From the NCBI GenBank assembly GCA_025266875.1, contig JALLLT010000012.1:558001-622000 (forward strand): DNA of 64,000 nucleotides. Reading direction: 5' to 3'. The notes beneath the pieces are model-generated. The model was given only the letters and a program-made list of their open reading frames with translations. It had not been told where the DNA came from and did not search any database. The stretch comes from Fennellomyces sp. T-0311 (taxonomy: Eukaryota > Mucoromycota > Mucoromycetes > Mucorales > Lichtheimiaceae). The position numbers and the translations under genes are program-made. Position 1 is the first letter of the stretch; every line of letters begins with the position of its first letter. Shown here one piece after another: positions 1-13,227 of this stretch.

Positions 1-1
1 C

Positions 2-121
2 ATATTGGCATTTGCTTTTTTCGAACGTTTCATAGAAGTAAGGGTATCAATGACGGATGATAAAAGTGATGATGCATTCGTCAATGCCGCCATGACGCTA
101 GTGGGATCGTCGATTGAATAG
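2..121 (+). CDS. possible C-terminal end of a gene entering from the left
   Basis: An open frame runs from the window edge for 39 codons to a TAG at 119-121. It reads as a hydrophobic/aromatic stretch followed by an acidic tail (MTDDKSDDAFVNAAMTLVG then SSIE). I do not recognise the protein. The case rests only on openness to the edge and codon-like composition, so it could be chance. AT-rich DNA follows, as expected for a 3' UTR. Confidence 0.3.
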   Translation: MLAFAFFERFIEVRVSMTDDKSDDAFVNAAMTLVGSSIE

Positions 122-3100
122 CTGGAATTCAGTGCATGAGGTGTCAGCGTCAAAATGGTCGAAATTGCTGATGCAAAGTTTTTTACAATGTCCTATAACT
201 AGTCGTCAGCCGGCGCAATTACGTTTATATGTGCTATGTTCTAACCACATCATTGCAATAGATGAAGAAAAGTGGTGGATCCGAGTTGAGTATATGTAAT
301 TTGTGGAGTATAGCTTTAACTTGTTTATCGGATGTGGTATCTGCCTCGATCTGCTTCCGTCGTTGATAGCCCATGGCTGATCGAGTAACAGGTAAAAGAA
401 AAATAGAATTATAAAAGAAGAATAGCAGCAAGCAGAATAAAATATAAAATAAAATAAAAAAAAGAAGAGAGAAGGGTCAAGGAGAATTGTTTAGGAATAG
501 AAGCGGACGGTTCATAAGGGTTGACACTCCCTTCTGACCCCTTCCATTTGTTGAACTCCCTTTTTGTGTGCTATTTCGATAACTGACGTGAAAACAAGCA
601 TAAATATTTAATAGGTAAAAAAGATGTGGGAAGGGCTTCTCTCAATAAGGAGTGGAGAGGGGGTTGAAATCGGAGGCAAAACTTCGCAGTAGTAGGAGGC
701 ACATGGTGCACATACGATGCAGCGTACAACTCTAGGCTTGGATGCATAACAATGCATTTGTGTGTACTGGAGCGACCTCAAAGCTCCAGGAGAAAGTAAG
801 AACAAACAAGAAAGGAGAGAGAAGCAAGAGCCTCTCTTTCTTTTTTTTTCAAAGGGTTAAAGCAGTACATAAAGTTTGCCGAGATGAAGAGTGCATTATG
901 CGTACCTATTGCCACTCTCATCGGTTTGAAACAAAATGCGTGCTTCATATATCAAGGAGTTTCAAAAAAGTGCATCCCGGCATTGTATCTTCTAATCTCA
1001 ACTGACTACCTCTCTTTTACTACCTTTTTTTAGAAGAGCTCCACAAACGAGTCGTTTATAGCAATCGATCAGAGTTTTTTTTTCTTATACCATAGCCACC
1101 TCCCGCAGTGTTTAGTACATTATGCTAGTATATAATCAACAGGGGCTTGACATGCATATCCCACGCAGATATGATCTTTTTGCACGTCATCCATCAAGGG
1201 TTTACCGTTTGAGCCACGCACAATTCATTGGCAAACTTCAGTGTATGTCCCATAAATCGATAGTGCATTACGATGCTTCTTAAAATACTTGTAGCATAGT
1301 GCTTGCACATTAAAAAAGCAAAAAGTATTTTCCATATACATTATTTACAGACGAGTGCTACGGACAATGCTGCTTCCAAAGCAACAACACCTGATACAGT
1401 AAGATTATCTTATTCAACCCAGACAATAAGAAATCTGTCACTTAATCAGATGTTTTTTCGCATTTTTTCCCGGTATTCACACGTAAAGAAACTTGAAAAA
1501 TAGTATATCTTGATGAAATCAAACCGTATCCTCAAATTATCATAAACATGTGGTACGTACTATTTATATATCTAATCGAGATATATATATATATATATAT
1601 ATATAGCAAACACCACTGGCTTCCAACCATATTAATGGACTTCAATAATAGCGAAATGGTCATAGTGTTTCTTTTTTTATGGTCTTGGCGTCACAATTTC
1701 TGTCCGGAAAATTCGGAACGGAGCGCTTTTCTTTGTTTACTGTCTTGTCTAGAACGTAAATACTCTATTTGTTTCTCATGTTGCAATAGTACATTATAGT
1801 GCATCTGTAAGCTGATGCGAGATACCATGGGAATACTATTTGACCCATCTCTGTTTATATACGCATGATCCTTTAATGTTTTGTCCTTTGTTGTTCCAGT
1901 GATGCTTACCAGCTGGAAAAGCTCGGCAGTTTCCAAGGGAGCATGAATCACCGGGTGACCATATCAGCTCTATTAGCACTGTACTTACATGAAGTATTAC
2001 TAAGCTATTGGTGGCTTTTCCATCATTGGTCATTGTTTTTAAATGTAACGAAGAAGGTGTACTAACTTCGTTAGTCTATTCATTCTGAGCTTATTTATAA
2101 TTAAATACTTCATTAAAAAAAACTCGAAAACAAAATATTTGAATGATCTCTATAGTGAATCTGATAGTGACCATATCGATTTCACATATAGTGGTAGACT
2201 TAAGAGCAAATTAGACCAAACCACGTGTCAGAAAATATACAAAAATGCTCAAGATTGCCAAATCGGCTCCGGAAATTTATTCCTCGGCTGAGAATGATTG
2301 AATACCCACTGGTTTTTTTTTTCGTCTCAGATATGCACTTATAAAGGAAAACATTTTGAGATAAGCCCAACAGCTTGAATAATAACCTTGCAGATAATGT
2401 TTTTGATAAACACAGTCATGGGATCATACGCAGCATAGTTTTATATTTGATAACATCAAGTCTTAAAGCTTATATTGTCTTTTTTCCATTCTCTGATCAT
2501 TTTTTTCTACTAGTTGAGAAATAGACTTTTCCTGCAGATTATGTGAGAAAAAGAGTAAGGTGAGCGGGGGGAGAAGGCAGAGCTATCGAGCTATCCCGAC
2601 AAGAACAAAAAACAAAACTCAGCGAGAAATAGTGTGAATTGCTATGACGACACTAAATTCTTGTTCCTGAACAGTGATCGGCTAACCGCATATGTTTATA
2701 CGACACTGAATTCACTTTATCTATAAATTCACTGAAATAATAATAAAAAAAGAGCAACAGATGTCGAGACGTTAAGAATCATGGCTGAGCCCTTGGGAGA
2801 GCTTGTGTGACTGAAGTATTATAATAAAAACTTGCTTTTGGTTTAGCTTGAAGCGAAACGGTTGCAATTTCTCGTTACTACTGGGAGACCAGCATTAGAA
2901 AGAGGTAGAATGCAAGAACGGCTGCAGGATCCCGCATGGTCTATGAGCGGGAGGGCGAGAAGTGGAAGTAATAGACGAGCAAGCTTGAGGCCGGGATCAT
3001 AAAAGAGCAATTCGATCGGTGTAGCAAGTTTATAGTGTGCAACGTCCGGCGCAACAATTGAATTATTAGTCCAAAACCATGTTTTTTACGATTAAGCGAA

Positions 3101-3199
3101 AGCCGTCAATTGGGTCGGGTTGCTTTTTCTCTTTTTCCCCTTCTTCTTTCCGTTTTGTAATGACTCAGGGCTCTTTTGCTCACTCATAAAACTCTCATT
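122..3199. other. intergenic, no supported gene
   Basis: AT-rich, with scattered short ORFs on both strands and no continuous exon chain. It contains a perfect (TA)12 microsatellite at 1581-1604 and homopolymer runs. The last 150 bases before the glycosyltransferase are pyrimidine-rich (about 3123-3155), which fits a fungal core promoter. Confidence 0.5.
1581..1604. repeat. (TA)12 microsatellite
   Basis: Twelve uninterrupted TA dinucleotides in intergenic DNA. Confidence 0.9.
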
Positions 3200-4451
3200 A
3201 TGCCAGCTATCGAACGATCCACTCGACGAGCGCTGACTGCCGTACTGGCGATCACGGTCGCAATGACGCTTATTTACATTAGCGTTCTTGCTTCGTCAAG
3301 GCCCAACTGGGTGCCAGCCTCATCTCAAACTGTCTCGGCAGGTTACCTGCATGAGCAACAACATGCCTTTAACAACAGCAACAGTGACACATCCGAGCCA
3401 TGGCAATGCACATGCTACTCGTATGATTCCGACGAACCGTTGCCGGAGCAACCACCTGCTGATCAAGGAGAAAAAGAAGCCGAGGAACCCATGATTGTAC
3501 CTGAATCATTCGGCGATCCACCAAAGAAGCTCATGGACAAAATCAACAGTAACCTTTTGGAAAACCGGGTGTTGATTATTGCGACTGCCAACTATGGCAT
3601 GCGCGACTATATGTATAACTGGATCGAGTCGCTAAAACGGACCAACGAAAACAAGTTTCTGATCTTTTGTTTGGACGAGAAGCTCTACACTCACCTTGTC
3701 AACGCCGGCTACGAAGAACACGCGACGACGATACCCGATAGCTGGTTCCATCAGGATGTTGCGTCCGGCTTTGAGGACTATTTCTCGCCCAAATACCGCA
3801 TCATCACGCACGCAAAGACGTTGGTTGTCCAGCGCTTATTGTACCTCGACGTCACTGTGCTATTCTCAGATGTTGATATTGTCTGGTTACGCCCTCGCAT
3901 GGTTGACTATGTCAGGACGTTTATGGATATGCGCCAAGAAACACACGTCATTTTCCAGCAGGAGGGCGTGGACGAGCGAACCATCAATTCGGGCTTTTAC
4001 CTCATCAAGCCCGAAGAAGACATGAAGCGAATGCTGGCACGGACTATCTATCTGCAAGACTCGTCAAAAGGGCTGACGCAGCAAGGCGCCATGAACGAGG
4101 CACTGCGTGAAATGATCAAGGACATCCGAACCTCCAGCGTGGTGCTCCTCGACGTCATGTTCTTCCCGAACGGCTACGCGTACTTTGATCGCAATCTGTC
4201 GAAATCTCGCGGTGTGGAACCATATATTCTACATGCAAATTACAGGGTAAACCAAATAGGCAATCGTGTATTGCGGCGTGATTTGTAGAACTGACTTTTT
4301 TCTGCAGGTCGCCGGCGATAAGAAGAAAGAGCTGCAGAAGCTAGATCTTTGGTACCTTGACGAAGACTGGCTCAGATCAGTAGACGCCCAAGTGGACCAG
4401 TCGTGGCAAGAGCAAATGGACGCAATTGCACCAGGCAACAGCGCTCGATAG
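3200..4451 (+). CDS. type II membrane glycosyltransferase, nucleotide-diphospho-sugar transferase family (PF03407-like)
   Basis: Exons 3200-4246 and 4308-4451, joined in phase across a 61-nt GT-AG intron; 396 aa. The start is the first ATG (MPAIERSTRR); the open frame extends 24 nt upstream but without an ATG. Residues about 11-30 form one hydrophobic signal-anchor helix, followed by a short stem rich in Ser, Asn and Glu, so a Golgi-luminal catalytic domain is expected. That domain begins near LLENRVLIIATANYGMRDYM and contains the DxD-type motif SDVDIVWLRPR, which in this family binds the metal and nucleotide sugar, then a conserved GFYLIKP segment. The family includes plant and fungal galactosyl- and arabinosyltransferases; the donor and acceptor cannot be read from sequence. 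It stands alone with no co-oriented partner. Confidence 0.85.
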
Positions 4452-7400
4452 ACTTTTTACACCACAAAATCCTCCCCAAATCATTTTGTAATATTTCTCA
4501 ACTCACACCAATCTAGCTTTTACTTCTATTACTTTGACTTGTACGTACGTCGTTACATTCTGACTGTTCTTCCCTGGGCTGGACCTTTTTCCTTTTGCAT
4601 ATTAATACCACTAATACAAACCACATGCGCGTAATCTTAATTAAACAAGAAAAATGGGCTCTTTTCTTTGCTGGGACTTGTCGGAGAGCGTTGAGTTCTC
4701 CGTTTATCCAGCTGGGACGCGTGTGTAACACCCACACCATTCGAGATATGCTGTGTCAGATGCGAACTTTCGTATGCCCGGGTTTCTGCTGATGCATGTA
4801 TATTTAGAAACAAATATACGCAAACAACTTTCGGTTGTCAATGCTTTGCGTGCACGTCTTGTAGGAGTTTTGCATATCCACGTGTGTTAAGCATTGCTTT
4901 TTTTTCCCAATAACAATCACCGACTCATCTGGAGACATGCAATTGAGATGGATATATCACATTGATGCACGAGGCGGCCATACAATACAGTTTCGTGAGG
5001 TTCCAAAGAGAATATGCGCCGCAAAATGTTGTTTTCCTGTCATACTCCACTTTTTTCTATCGGCTGGGCTTTCATCAACCGCCAAGAAAGTATGTGTCTA
5101 GATCGCCCAGTCCATTAGCATAAGAATTGAACGTGCTACGTTTTCGATCATGTAACTTGCAATTGCAAGTAGCAAGTCGTCCAAGATATGTAGGAATTGC
5201 AATAATGTATTATGATATAACTTCCTAAATAATGCCCGTGGCTTATGAGTTATAAACCAATTCGCTGCCTTGACTTGGTTTGGTTAACGTCAGATGTGGT
5301 TTTTTAAAAAAGTTTTAGCTTTTAAGGCTAATTGGTCGGAACGGTGACTCTACTGTACGCTGTTTCACATACATTCGCCACCAACTTTCAATTCCATCGC
5401 TATATATGTGAAACATATACTCGGCTTTATGGGATTTGAAAGCACTTGAAGTCGTGTGGCTTTGTAAAGTCATAATTACAAAAGCCTGACTTTTTTTTAG
5501 CAACACCGTTATCTCTGATTTATAGTCTACGCAGAATACGTACGTAAGATATAATCTTGCAATGATGCTTAAGTCCGTCTCCAAACAATATGAATCACTC
5601 AGTGTGTATATCAATAGAGTTTGTTGACGTTTTAATGTAAGAAATCAAGCGCCAGATGTACAAATGCCGTTGTATACAAACAAGTACGTATGACCAGCGC
5701 AACAGGATGAAGTTTTTGGGTGCAGTTGGTTATTCTTAGAATGGTTACATTACGTACGTTCAAAAGATCAAGACAAGTCTTCAGTATAGTCTTGTAGTAT
5801 ATGAAGCTTGAATAGGCTACTGTGCGCCTGCATTTAATTAAATAACCGTTTGCGTCAATTCAATTGAAAGCAAAAGAAGCCGCTGCTATTCACCTAAGCA
5901 ACATCAATGTTGGGTTACATAATTACTCATTTGGTTGACATTGTCTCGGTAACTTGTTTTTTTTAAAAAAAATAAGAGGTAGACTAGCCTTGATCAGATT
6001 GAGAGTGGCGCATCTTACGCAAACTTCAAAGTGGGCCATTATTAGAATAGGGACACGGACAAGACTTAAATGAATGATTCGTAACATAGTGGATTGCGCC
6101 ACACAAAAGTGGAGGAAGCTACGCCAGGAATGGTAAATGGACGTACGGTCTCAAGCCATGATTAGAAAAGTCTTTCGTAATTGCACTACAGATGCGAGTT
6201 TTACTCCTGTTTTAGCCACACATCATCATTTGCGTCTTTGGCATGCCTAAAAAATGAGCCTCATTGTTTGTCAGCATATCCGTTAAATCCAGGACTAGAT
6301 ATAGAAACTGCCTGCAGTTGATTAAAATAAAATGGTCTATCTTTTGCCTTCCATCAGGCTATAATTTATTGATTTGAATAAACGTATGTTCTTGATCTTG
6401 CAAAATAGCGTGAATTGATCCTACACTTTTATCAATACAGGGCGAAGCGATGTTTTATCTACAAATGCCTCTTATTGCCAGACACGCTGCGATCTCAATC
6501 TCTTGTCATAATTACGGCAAAGAAACTACACATGGCCATCGCCCAATTTGATGAATGAATGCAGGACAGAATTCATTTTGCATAATGACTGAGCTTAACG
6601 GTTTTATTCCATACGTACTTAAGGTAAGTAGTGATATACTCGATGCTTAGTTTTCCTTATATATCAGATAAAAAGGTTCATACGTGAGCTTCCATCGGCG
6701 GCTCACTATCTCTAGTATACACCTCACTGGTATAGAGGTCCCTTAAATGTGCAGTTTAAGCGTCTTATCAAGTTACGTAAGCGTGGAGCTACGTATTGGC
6801 AGTTTGCCAGTAACACAAAGCAAGTACCCCAGTATTACCTACTTGTTAACCGTGCATATTAGCGGTCATTCAGAAACGCATATCTAATTATATGATCACC
6901 TTATATAGGCAAACAATGTCATTCTAGATTCCATAATGAATAAAAGAATCAAGTTTATCATAATTTTAGGACTAATATCGAGGCAAAGCTACTAAGCCGT
7001 ATCTGATGAGCCTCGTTGAAAACTCCAGTATGATCCTGGGGCGCAATGACAAATGTATATGATTCGAATCCCGCCCCAATAGAGAAGTCCATGTTATCTT
7101 TATCAGAGTTCCAGGAGAATAGTTAGGTCATACTCACCATTGCGTCTGTCAAACGACGATAAAATTATTAAAAGCGTATATCACTTCGCTTCATCCAGAA
7201 TTAAAGGCACGAGATCCGTATTATAATGCAAGCGATCGTTTATTGCATGCTTCCAGATGGAACGGTGTTACCATCACTCTGATCCAGTTTTAAAACCAGC
7301 GAGACATTCATTAATTGAAATGATCGACCCATAGACTGCTTGCTTTTCATTGCAAATCATTTTGATACAGGTAACGAGGAAAAAAGCACGGACGTGGTAC

Positions 7401-8111
7401 ACGCATGGATTGTATCCGAGTAACCATAGGTTACCTAGCAACAAATGAAAAAAGGTATTTTTGACAGGTGTAACGAGCACAGGATATTTTTGTGAACATG
7501 GTGCCATCGGATGATCGATGGTAGGAAGGCATACGCTTTTTCGCATTTATCACTCAGCTCGATGAGCATCTCGGATTTCCTTTTCCTGCAGATTCAAATG
7601 GGATAAATATAGTTACTTTGATGGCCCGTGAATTTTGCGTCAATGAAAGTGATCATTTCGACAAATAAGATCGTGATACCTTGTCAAAAGAGACACGCGT
7701 TCACGCCAGTGTATGATGTGTGCATTATTTGCGATGAGTACATAGGCGATCCGATTCACAACCAAACAGACACGCTCCTTCGCGACAGAGCCCCTGCATG
7801 TAATCGTGGTTTATAGAAAATAAATAACGAAAGCGCTCCCAACCCCGTCCGAACCAAGAAACATATGATAGACCATGACAGATCGCTCTTTTTATTGCGG
7901 AGCAAGTGTGATAAAAATAAAACATGAGATTTAGTGGCACAAGGCAGAACTCCGTTCCGTGGAAATAGGATGAGGAGAAGTTTTGTTGACAGAACAGAGA
8001 ACACGCATACGCCCTGACTCGTTTGTAACCTTAAAAAGACGTTCTGGCCTTTCTTTTGAAACGGCTCTCTCTTCTCTTTCTCCATCTTTCATCTACAAAC
8101 TTTTTTTTACC
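4452..8111. other. intergenic, no supported gene
   Basis: About 3.7 kb of AT-rich DNA without a convincing coding segment on either strand. A 7-bp inverted repeat at 7037-7078 superficially resembles a tRNA acceptor stem but was rejected. Pyrimidine-rich sequence at about 8060-8110 precedes the UAP1 start. Confidence 0.5.
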
Positions 8112-9748
8112 ATGACCATCAGCGACATTACCGAGACCGACCTCCAAGCCTTGAAGGCTCGTTACGAACAAGCTGGTCAAGGCCATGTCTTTACGTTCTT
8201 CGACGAGCTCGCGCCTGAAGCTCAACGTGAACTCTACGACCAGTTGGATGCTCTGGACGTTGAGCGAGTCAACCAGATCTATACCAAGGCTATTGCTGGC
8301 GCTGAGGCTGCGAGTGAAGGCCAGGAGGCTTCTGTCGAGCCATTGCCGGAAGATGTCTTTGATTCCGTCATCAGCGCGTCGCCTGAGACCATCAAGGAAT
8401 GGGAGACATTGGGCTTGTCGCAGATTGCACAAGGTAAAGTGGCCGTCATTCTGATGGCTGGTGGACAAGGCACGCGTCTGGGTTCCTCCGCACCAAAGGG
8501 TTGCTATGATATTCAGCTGCCATCCCACAAGAGCTTGTTCCAGCTTCAGGCTGAACGTATCCTGCGTCTTCAGGATATTGCTCGCCAATATAGAAAGCCG
8601 GGTGATACTTCTGAGGGCCTTATTCCTTGGTACATTATGACCTCTGGCCCTACCCATGCCGCCACTTACGCCTACTTCAAGGCCAACAACTTCTTTGGTT
8701 TGAAGGAGGAGAACGTCATCTTTTTCCAGCAAGGTAAAATTAGTGCAAGGAGGATAAGGTAGGAACGGGAGTAAACTCAATGGTTTTCAAATAGGCACTT
8801 TGCCCTGCTTGACGTTCGATGGTAAGATCATTTTGGAAACCAAGAGCAAGGTAAGGAAGAGTTATTATTAGATGACACAAAGAGGTTGGCAGTTAGAGCT
8901 AACAGATCTATTTTCAGGTCGCCATTGCCCCTGACGGCAACGGTGGTATTTATGCAGCCGTCCAGAACACGGGTGTGATCGAGTCACTCAAGGAACGTGG
9001 CATCTTGTACTCCCACTGCTACTGCGTAGACAACTGCCTGGCTCGTGTGGCTGATCCCGCGTTCATTGGTTACAGTGTTTCCAAGGGCACCGACTGCGGT
9101 GTCAAGACTGCCGCAAAGCTGTCGCCCGACGAGCCTATGGGTGTTGTGTGTGTCCGCAACGGCAAATACGGTGTTGTTGAATACTCTGAAATTTCCAAGG
9201 AAGTGTCTGAAAAGCGTCGGGAAGATGGCTCCCTCGCCTTTGGTGCCGGTAACATTGCCAACCACTTCTTCTCCACGGAGTTCTTGGAACGTGTGCCCTC
9301 GTTTGCCTCTGAATTGGAATACCACATTGCCAAGAAGAAGATCAAGCACGTCGACCTGGAAACTGGCGAGCAGGTTTCCCCCAAGACCAACAGCGGCATG
9401 AAGTTGGAATGCTTCGTGTTTGACGTCTTCCCCTTCGCACACAACTTCTCAGTATTGGATGTCGACCGCAAGGATGAGTTCTCGCCATTAAAGAATGCCC
9501 CTGGCACCGGTGCCGACTGCCCCGAAACCTCCCGACGTGATATCATTGCCCAGCACATCCGCTTCATCGAGGCAGCAGGTGGCAAGGTCGTGGGCGCGGA
9601 TGCCGATGATGCCGAGAAGATCCAATTTGAACTTTCTCCTTGGGTGTCGTACGCTGGTGAAGGTCTGCATGACATCGTTGCTGGCAAGACCATCGAGGTT
9701 CCTGCCATCATTGAGACCCGAGAAGACTTGATCCGTGCTTGCAAGTAA
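8112..9748 (+). CDS. UAP1: UDP-N-acetylglucosamine pyrophosphorylase
   Basis: Exons 8112-8733, 8795-8850 and 8918-9748 (introns of 61 and 67 nt, all GT-AG, phases consistent); 502 aa, a normal length for the family. The enzyme makes UDP-GlcNAc from UTP and GlcNAc-1-phosphate in the cytosol, feeding chitin, GPI-anchor and N-glycan synthesis. The nucleotide-binding signature LMAGGQGTRLG followed by SSAPKG lies at about residues 114-129. The middle exon supplies GTLPCLTFDGKIILETKSK and the third continues VAIAPDGNGGIYAA, both conserved UAP blocks. KTNSGMKLECFVFDVFPF marks the substrate-binding region further on. The start ATG has a good context (ACCATGACC); the open frame extends upstream but without an ATG. 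The intron sequences contain stops, so splicing is needed for a full-length enzyme. Confidence 0.97.
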
Positions 9749-10055
9749 AAAAAAGTTTGATTTTGTAGAATCATTTACCCTTCCTCCCTCTCAACATCAC
9801 GCCGTCTCCCTGTCTCTCTATATATCTCTCTACCACACCTCTTTTGTTTTTCCTGTTCTTTTTCTCCGTAGATGATACCTTTTCAGTAAACCGAGCCCAG
9901 TTTGGCTATAAAATTAGGGGCGTATGTCGCTATTTATCTCTTACTTTACGACCGCCACGTCCATCGTATATATGTAGTATTTACCCGGGAATCGCCTGTG
10001 TGACATTACGTAGTAACTGGGGCTTGTGGACCATCTGCAGTTGCTTTACTCAACA
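9749..10055 (+). promoter_or_regulatory. UAP1 3' flank and promoter of the F-box gene
   Basis: A CT-rich tract at about 9779-9868 is followed by a TATA-like box (TATAAAA, 9907-9913), 143 nt upstream of the next ATG. No gene is contained. Confidence 0.45.
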
Positions 10056-12172
10056 ATGCCAATCAGCGACATCGACAAAGCTCTCGATTCAAAAGATTTA
10101 TCGGTCCGGCAGCTTAGTTTCATGAACGTGTTGCATTGCGACATTACGATTGAAATATTCTCGCTGCTGACACAGCAAGATTGCTTAATGTGCATGTCCG
10201 TTTGTCGTGATTGGTACTATGCGATTCCTCAGTACACCCAGAGCGCCTGGAAAGTATTACGGCTTAGACAGCAGGATGCATCTAAAGACCACCACCGACG
10301 TGAACGATGTTTGGGAAGCCATGTAAAACGCGTAGTTCTACAATCAGTGGAAGATGTAGACGAAGAAAGACCGTCAAGCATTCTTATGCAGCGACTTGTC
10401 GACTGGGGATGCACGAAAATAGAGTCTTTAGGTAAGATAAGCGATTAGAAAGCAGGCAATATCTAACCAAATTTGAATACCTAGAGTTTATGACCTGCAG
10501 CACTACCGATCTGAATACTTTCTTCGACTTTCTGAGGCGTCTAGCACCATATTTGACACACTTGAAATTGGAGCAGCATACATCTACCGTACCGATCGTT
10601 CATGTATTTAGCACGTGCTCTCAACTTACCCATTTAACATACCAACCCATGTCAGAGTACTTTCCACTCAGTTGGCCCCAGCATATAATCATCCCACTGC
10701 AAAGTGACGGACAGTCTATTGTGCCCTCGTCAGGGGTACCGGTTGACTGCTGTTCAAAAATAACCTACTTGCGGCTGGACGTTGTTCTGAAGAAGCAGGA
10801 GATGGAGTATATCTTGAAAAGATGCCCAGAGCTACAATGTTTCATCGGTGTAAGCTCAGATACTGCATCTGGTTACTACAATTCTAGACTGCCAGATCGC
10901 GACTACATGGATATCAACTCGCTTGTTTCGTGGTGCCCAAAGATCAACACTCTCGTCAGCAACTTTTCGTACTATAAGTTTGACGATATCAAAGACCTCA
11001 GTTCATATACCAGCAACTTACCTGGTCTCCGGCGCTATCATCCATCTCGGCTTGAGAGCATCCACCAAATAGCGCCATATCTAGCAGCGGTCCAAGATAC
11101 ACTGGAAGTTCTAGCTATTTCAAGATATTCCTCCGTCGATGATGATTGGTCTCCAGTATTCGATTCATTACGGATGCCAAACCTGCGTGCATTGATCTGC
11201 TCCGAAACCACTTTCCGTACCGTTTCTTCTCTTGTTACTATGCTCAACAGCTCTCCACTTCTCCAGAAACTTGATTTGTGCTGCTCGAATTTTACTGTGG
11301 ATTTGACTCTTGCTCGATCATTTCACAACATGCATATGGTGCGGTATCTGCGAATCAGACGTATCAAATTTCAAGACGGTCCGTCCATGGCGACATTTTT
11401 CGACCGGTTTTCAGCCTTGGAGACATTAGAAACCTTTGCTGTAGTCCTTCCTCTGGAGCTTCCAGACAATTTCCGTTGTCCGAGGCGATTAAAATCTCTT
11501 ACAATGATCGCGAACAGATGGGACCATATGGGTTTTGTCCGAGACATAGATACGGATCAAACTATTGCAGACTTCCTGGAACATCTCTTCCGTAATTCAA
11601 GGCTGGAAACTATAAAGCTAACCGCCATGCGAATGATCAAAAGACAAGGAGTACAGGCGACTTCCACAGTGCGAACACTGAAAAACCTTACCGTGTGCCT
11701 TACATATTTAAGGTTGCCGAGCTGTGAAAGGTCCCCAACGATTCAGTCTCGGCGGGATGCTGGATTCTTCGAATTTGCCAAAATGCTCAGTAGAACAAAA
11801 ATCGAGAAATTATTGTTTGAAGATTGCTGCCAACTACCTCCAGCGGTACTGGGTGCGTTGGCTGAACTACCGCTACTTGAAAAATTCAAAGTAACTTACT
11901 GTATTGTACATGAATGGACAAGCATGCGTGGTGGAGACTTAGTGCATCTTCTGTACAAGAGCAGGAGTTTGGTTACTGTTTTCTTCAAAGTAGCTAAAAT
12001 TCTAGGAGAACATGCATCAGGGTTGGATTGTGAACAACTGAGCGCATTAATCGAGGATCAACGCTCCGCATACAATAAGACCCGTACTGGACGTTGGAAG
12101 GCAACCGCCACTCGCTACAATGGCTTACATCAGACATTAGATGATTTATCCATCGAATGGCTAGATGATTAG
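10056..12172 (+). CDS. F-box protein with LRR-like C-terminal region
   Basis: Exons 10056-10431 and 10485-12172 with a 53-nt intron joining in phase (ESL + EFMTCSTTDL); 687 aa. Residues about 20-60 (LHCDITIEIFSLLTQQDCLM then CMSVCRDWYYAI) fit an F-box, which would bind Skp1 in an SCF ubiquitin ligase. The remainder shows irregular leucine-rich units (LTHLKLEQ, ITYLRLDVVL, LQKLDLCCSN, VRYLRIRRIKF, LETIKLTAM, LTYLRLPSC), a typical substrate-recruiting surface. Such F-box/LRR proteins are numerous and fast-evolving in Mucoromycota, so the target cannot be named. A TATA-like box lies 143 nt upstream. Confidence 0.85.
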
Positions 12173-13227
12173 TGCCTCCCCATTTTTATATTTGTTTCTG
12201 AAATACGTAAGGGACTTGTTAAATATATTTATGCGCCATGTATCCAAGTTATTTGCATACGTAATAATAATTTAGCGCGGGTGAGCGAAACAGTTTACAA
12301 ATGAGCTGTAGTGACATTATCTACGTGTGACGCTGTGCTGGATGAGTATTTGGCGCCCGATAGTACTTTATTCGTATTACTTCGCGTATATTTCTTGTAA
12401 GTAGCGCCACACGAAGAACGAAGATGAGCAGGTTGCTTTCTGCGCTTAATCTGTTATGAAGTTTTTCGTGTTGTAGAGACCCACGCCATCGGCGTATCAA
12501 ACTGTATGCAACCTTACCCCTGAATCGAGTTTCGCAGGATACTTAACCCATATTGAGATACAGTTCCATAGTAGAGTACAGGAATCGGTCATACGGTATG
12601 CCGGTGATATTATGGTCTACAACAATGCTAACAAGTCATTGTATATCCGGGTTCATGCATTCAGCACAAGATGATACCCAGGTCATCATGTATCAAGCAA
12701 CCCTTATAACTTATTATCCAACATCCAAGTTTTGAAGCCTAACGCATTTTTCAGGTGTCATATACGCGTCTCAAATATACATCATAATTATCTATCAGTG
12801 CTATATGCAAATCCTACTATAATAAGCTAAAAGCGGGCTACGCTATCGCTAACGGTTGATACCAGTCTTGAACACGCGCGATAAACTAGTTATCAGTGTT
12901 TGATACGCGTTGTTGGGTATTCGTTGGTGTTACCATGGCCAAGGTAACGATGCTGAAAGATAACTTCCATTAAGTTATATGTATAGTATTCGCATTGAGC
13001 GTAAGAGTAAAAAAAAATGAGGGAGTAGCTTTTTCTTATAGAGATATTTATCTTCCAACGTGATATCATTTTCATTCCTGTGGGGGTACTTTTGCTGTAT
13101 TCCTTTTCCTCCCATGATCTTGCGCGCCAGTAAAAAAAGTGACTCATTTCGGGTATAAAAGAATATTGTAGCACAAGTCGCCTTTGATTACCTGTTTTCC
13201 GCTTTTCTCTCCTTTTTCGACCACTTC
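12173..13227. other. intergenic; promoter of GNAT copy A at its right end
   Basis: No supported gene. The last 75 bases carry a TATA box and a CT-rich start region. Confidence 0.5.
13154..13160 (+). promoter_or_regulatory. TATA box of GNAT copy A
   Basis: TATAAAA in GGGTATAAAAGAAT, 68-74 nt upstream of the ATG. Confidence 0.55.

Noticed and set aside
7037..7078. TGGGGCG/CGCCCCA inverted repeat with GATTCGAATC, resembling a tRNA acceptor stem and T loop
   Set aside because: The enclosed distance is only about 28 nt, there is no anticodon or D arm, and GATTCGAATC is itself a palindrome without the required T stem.
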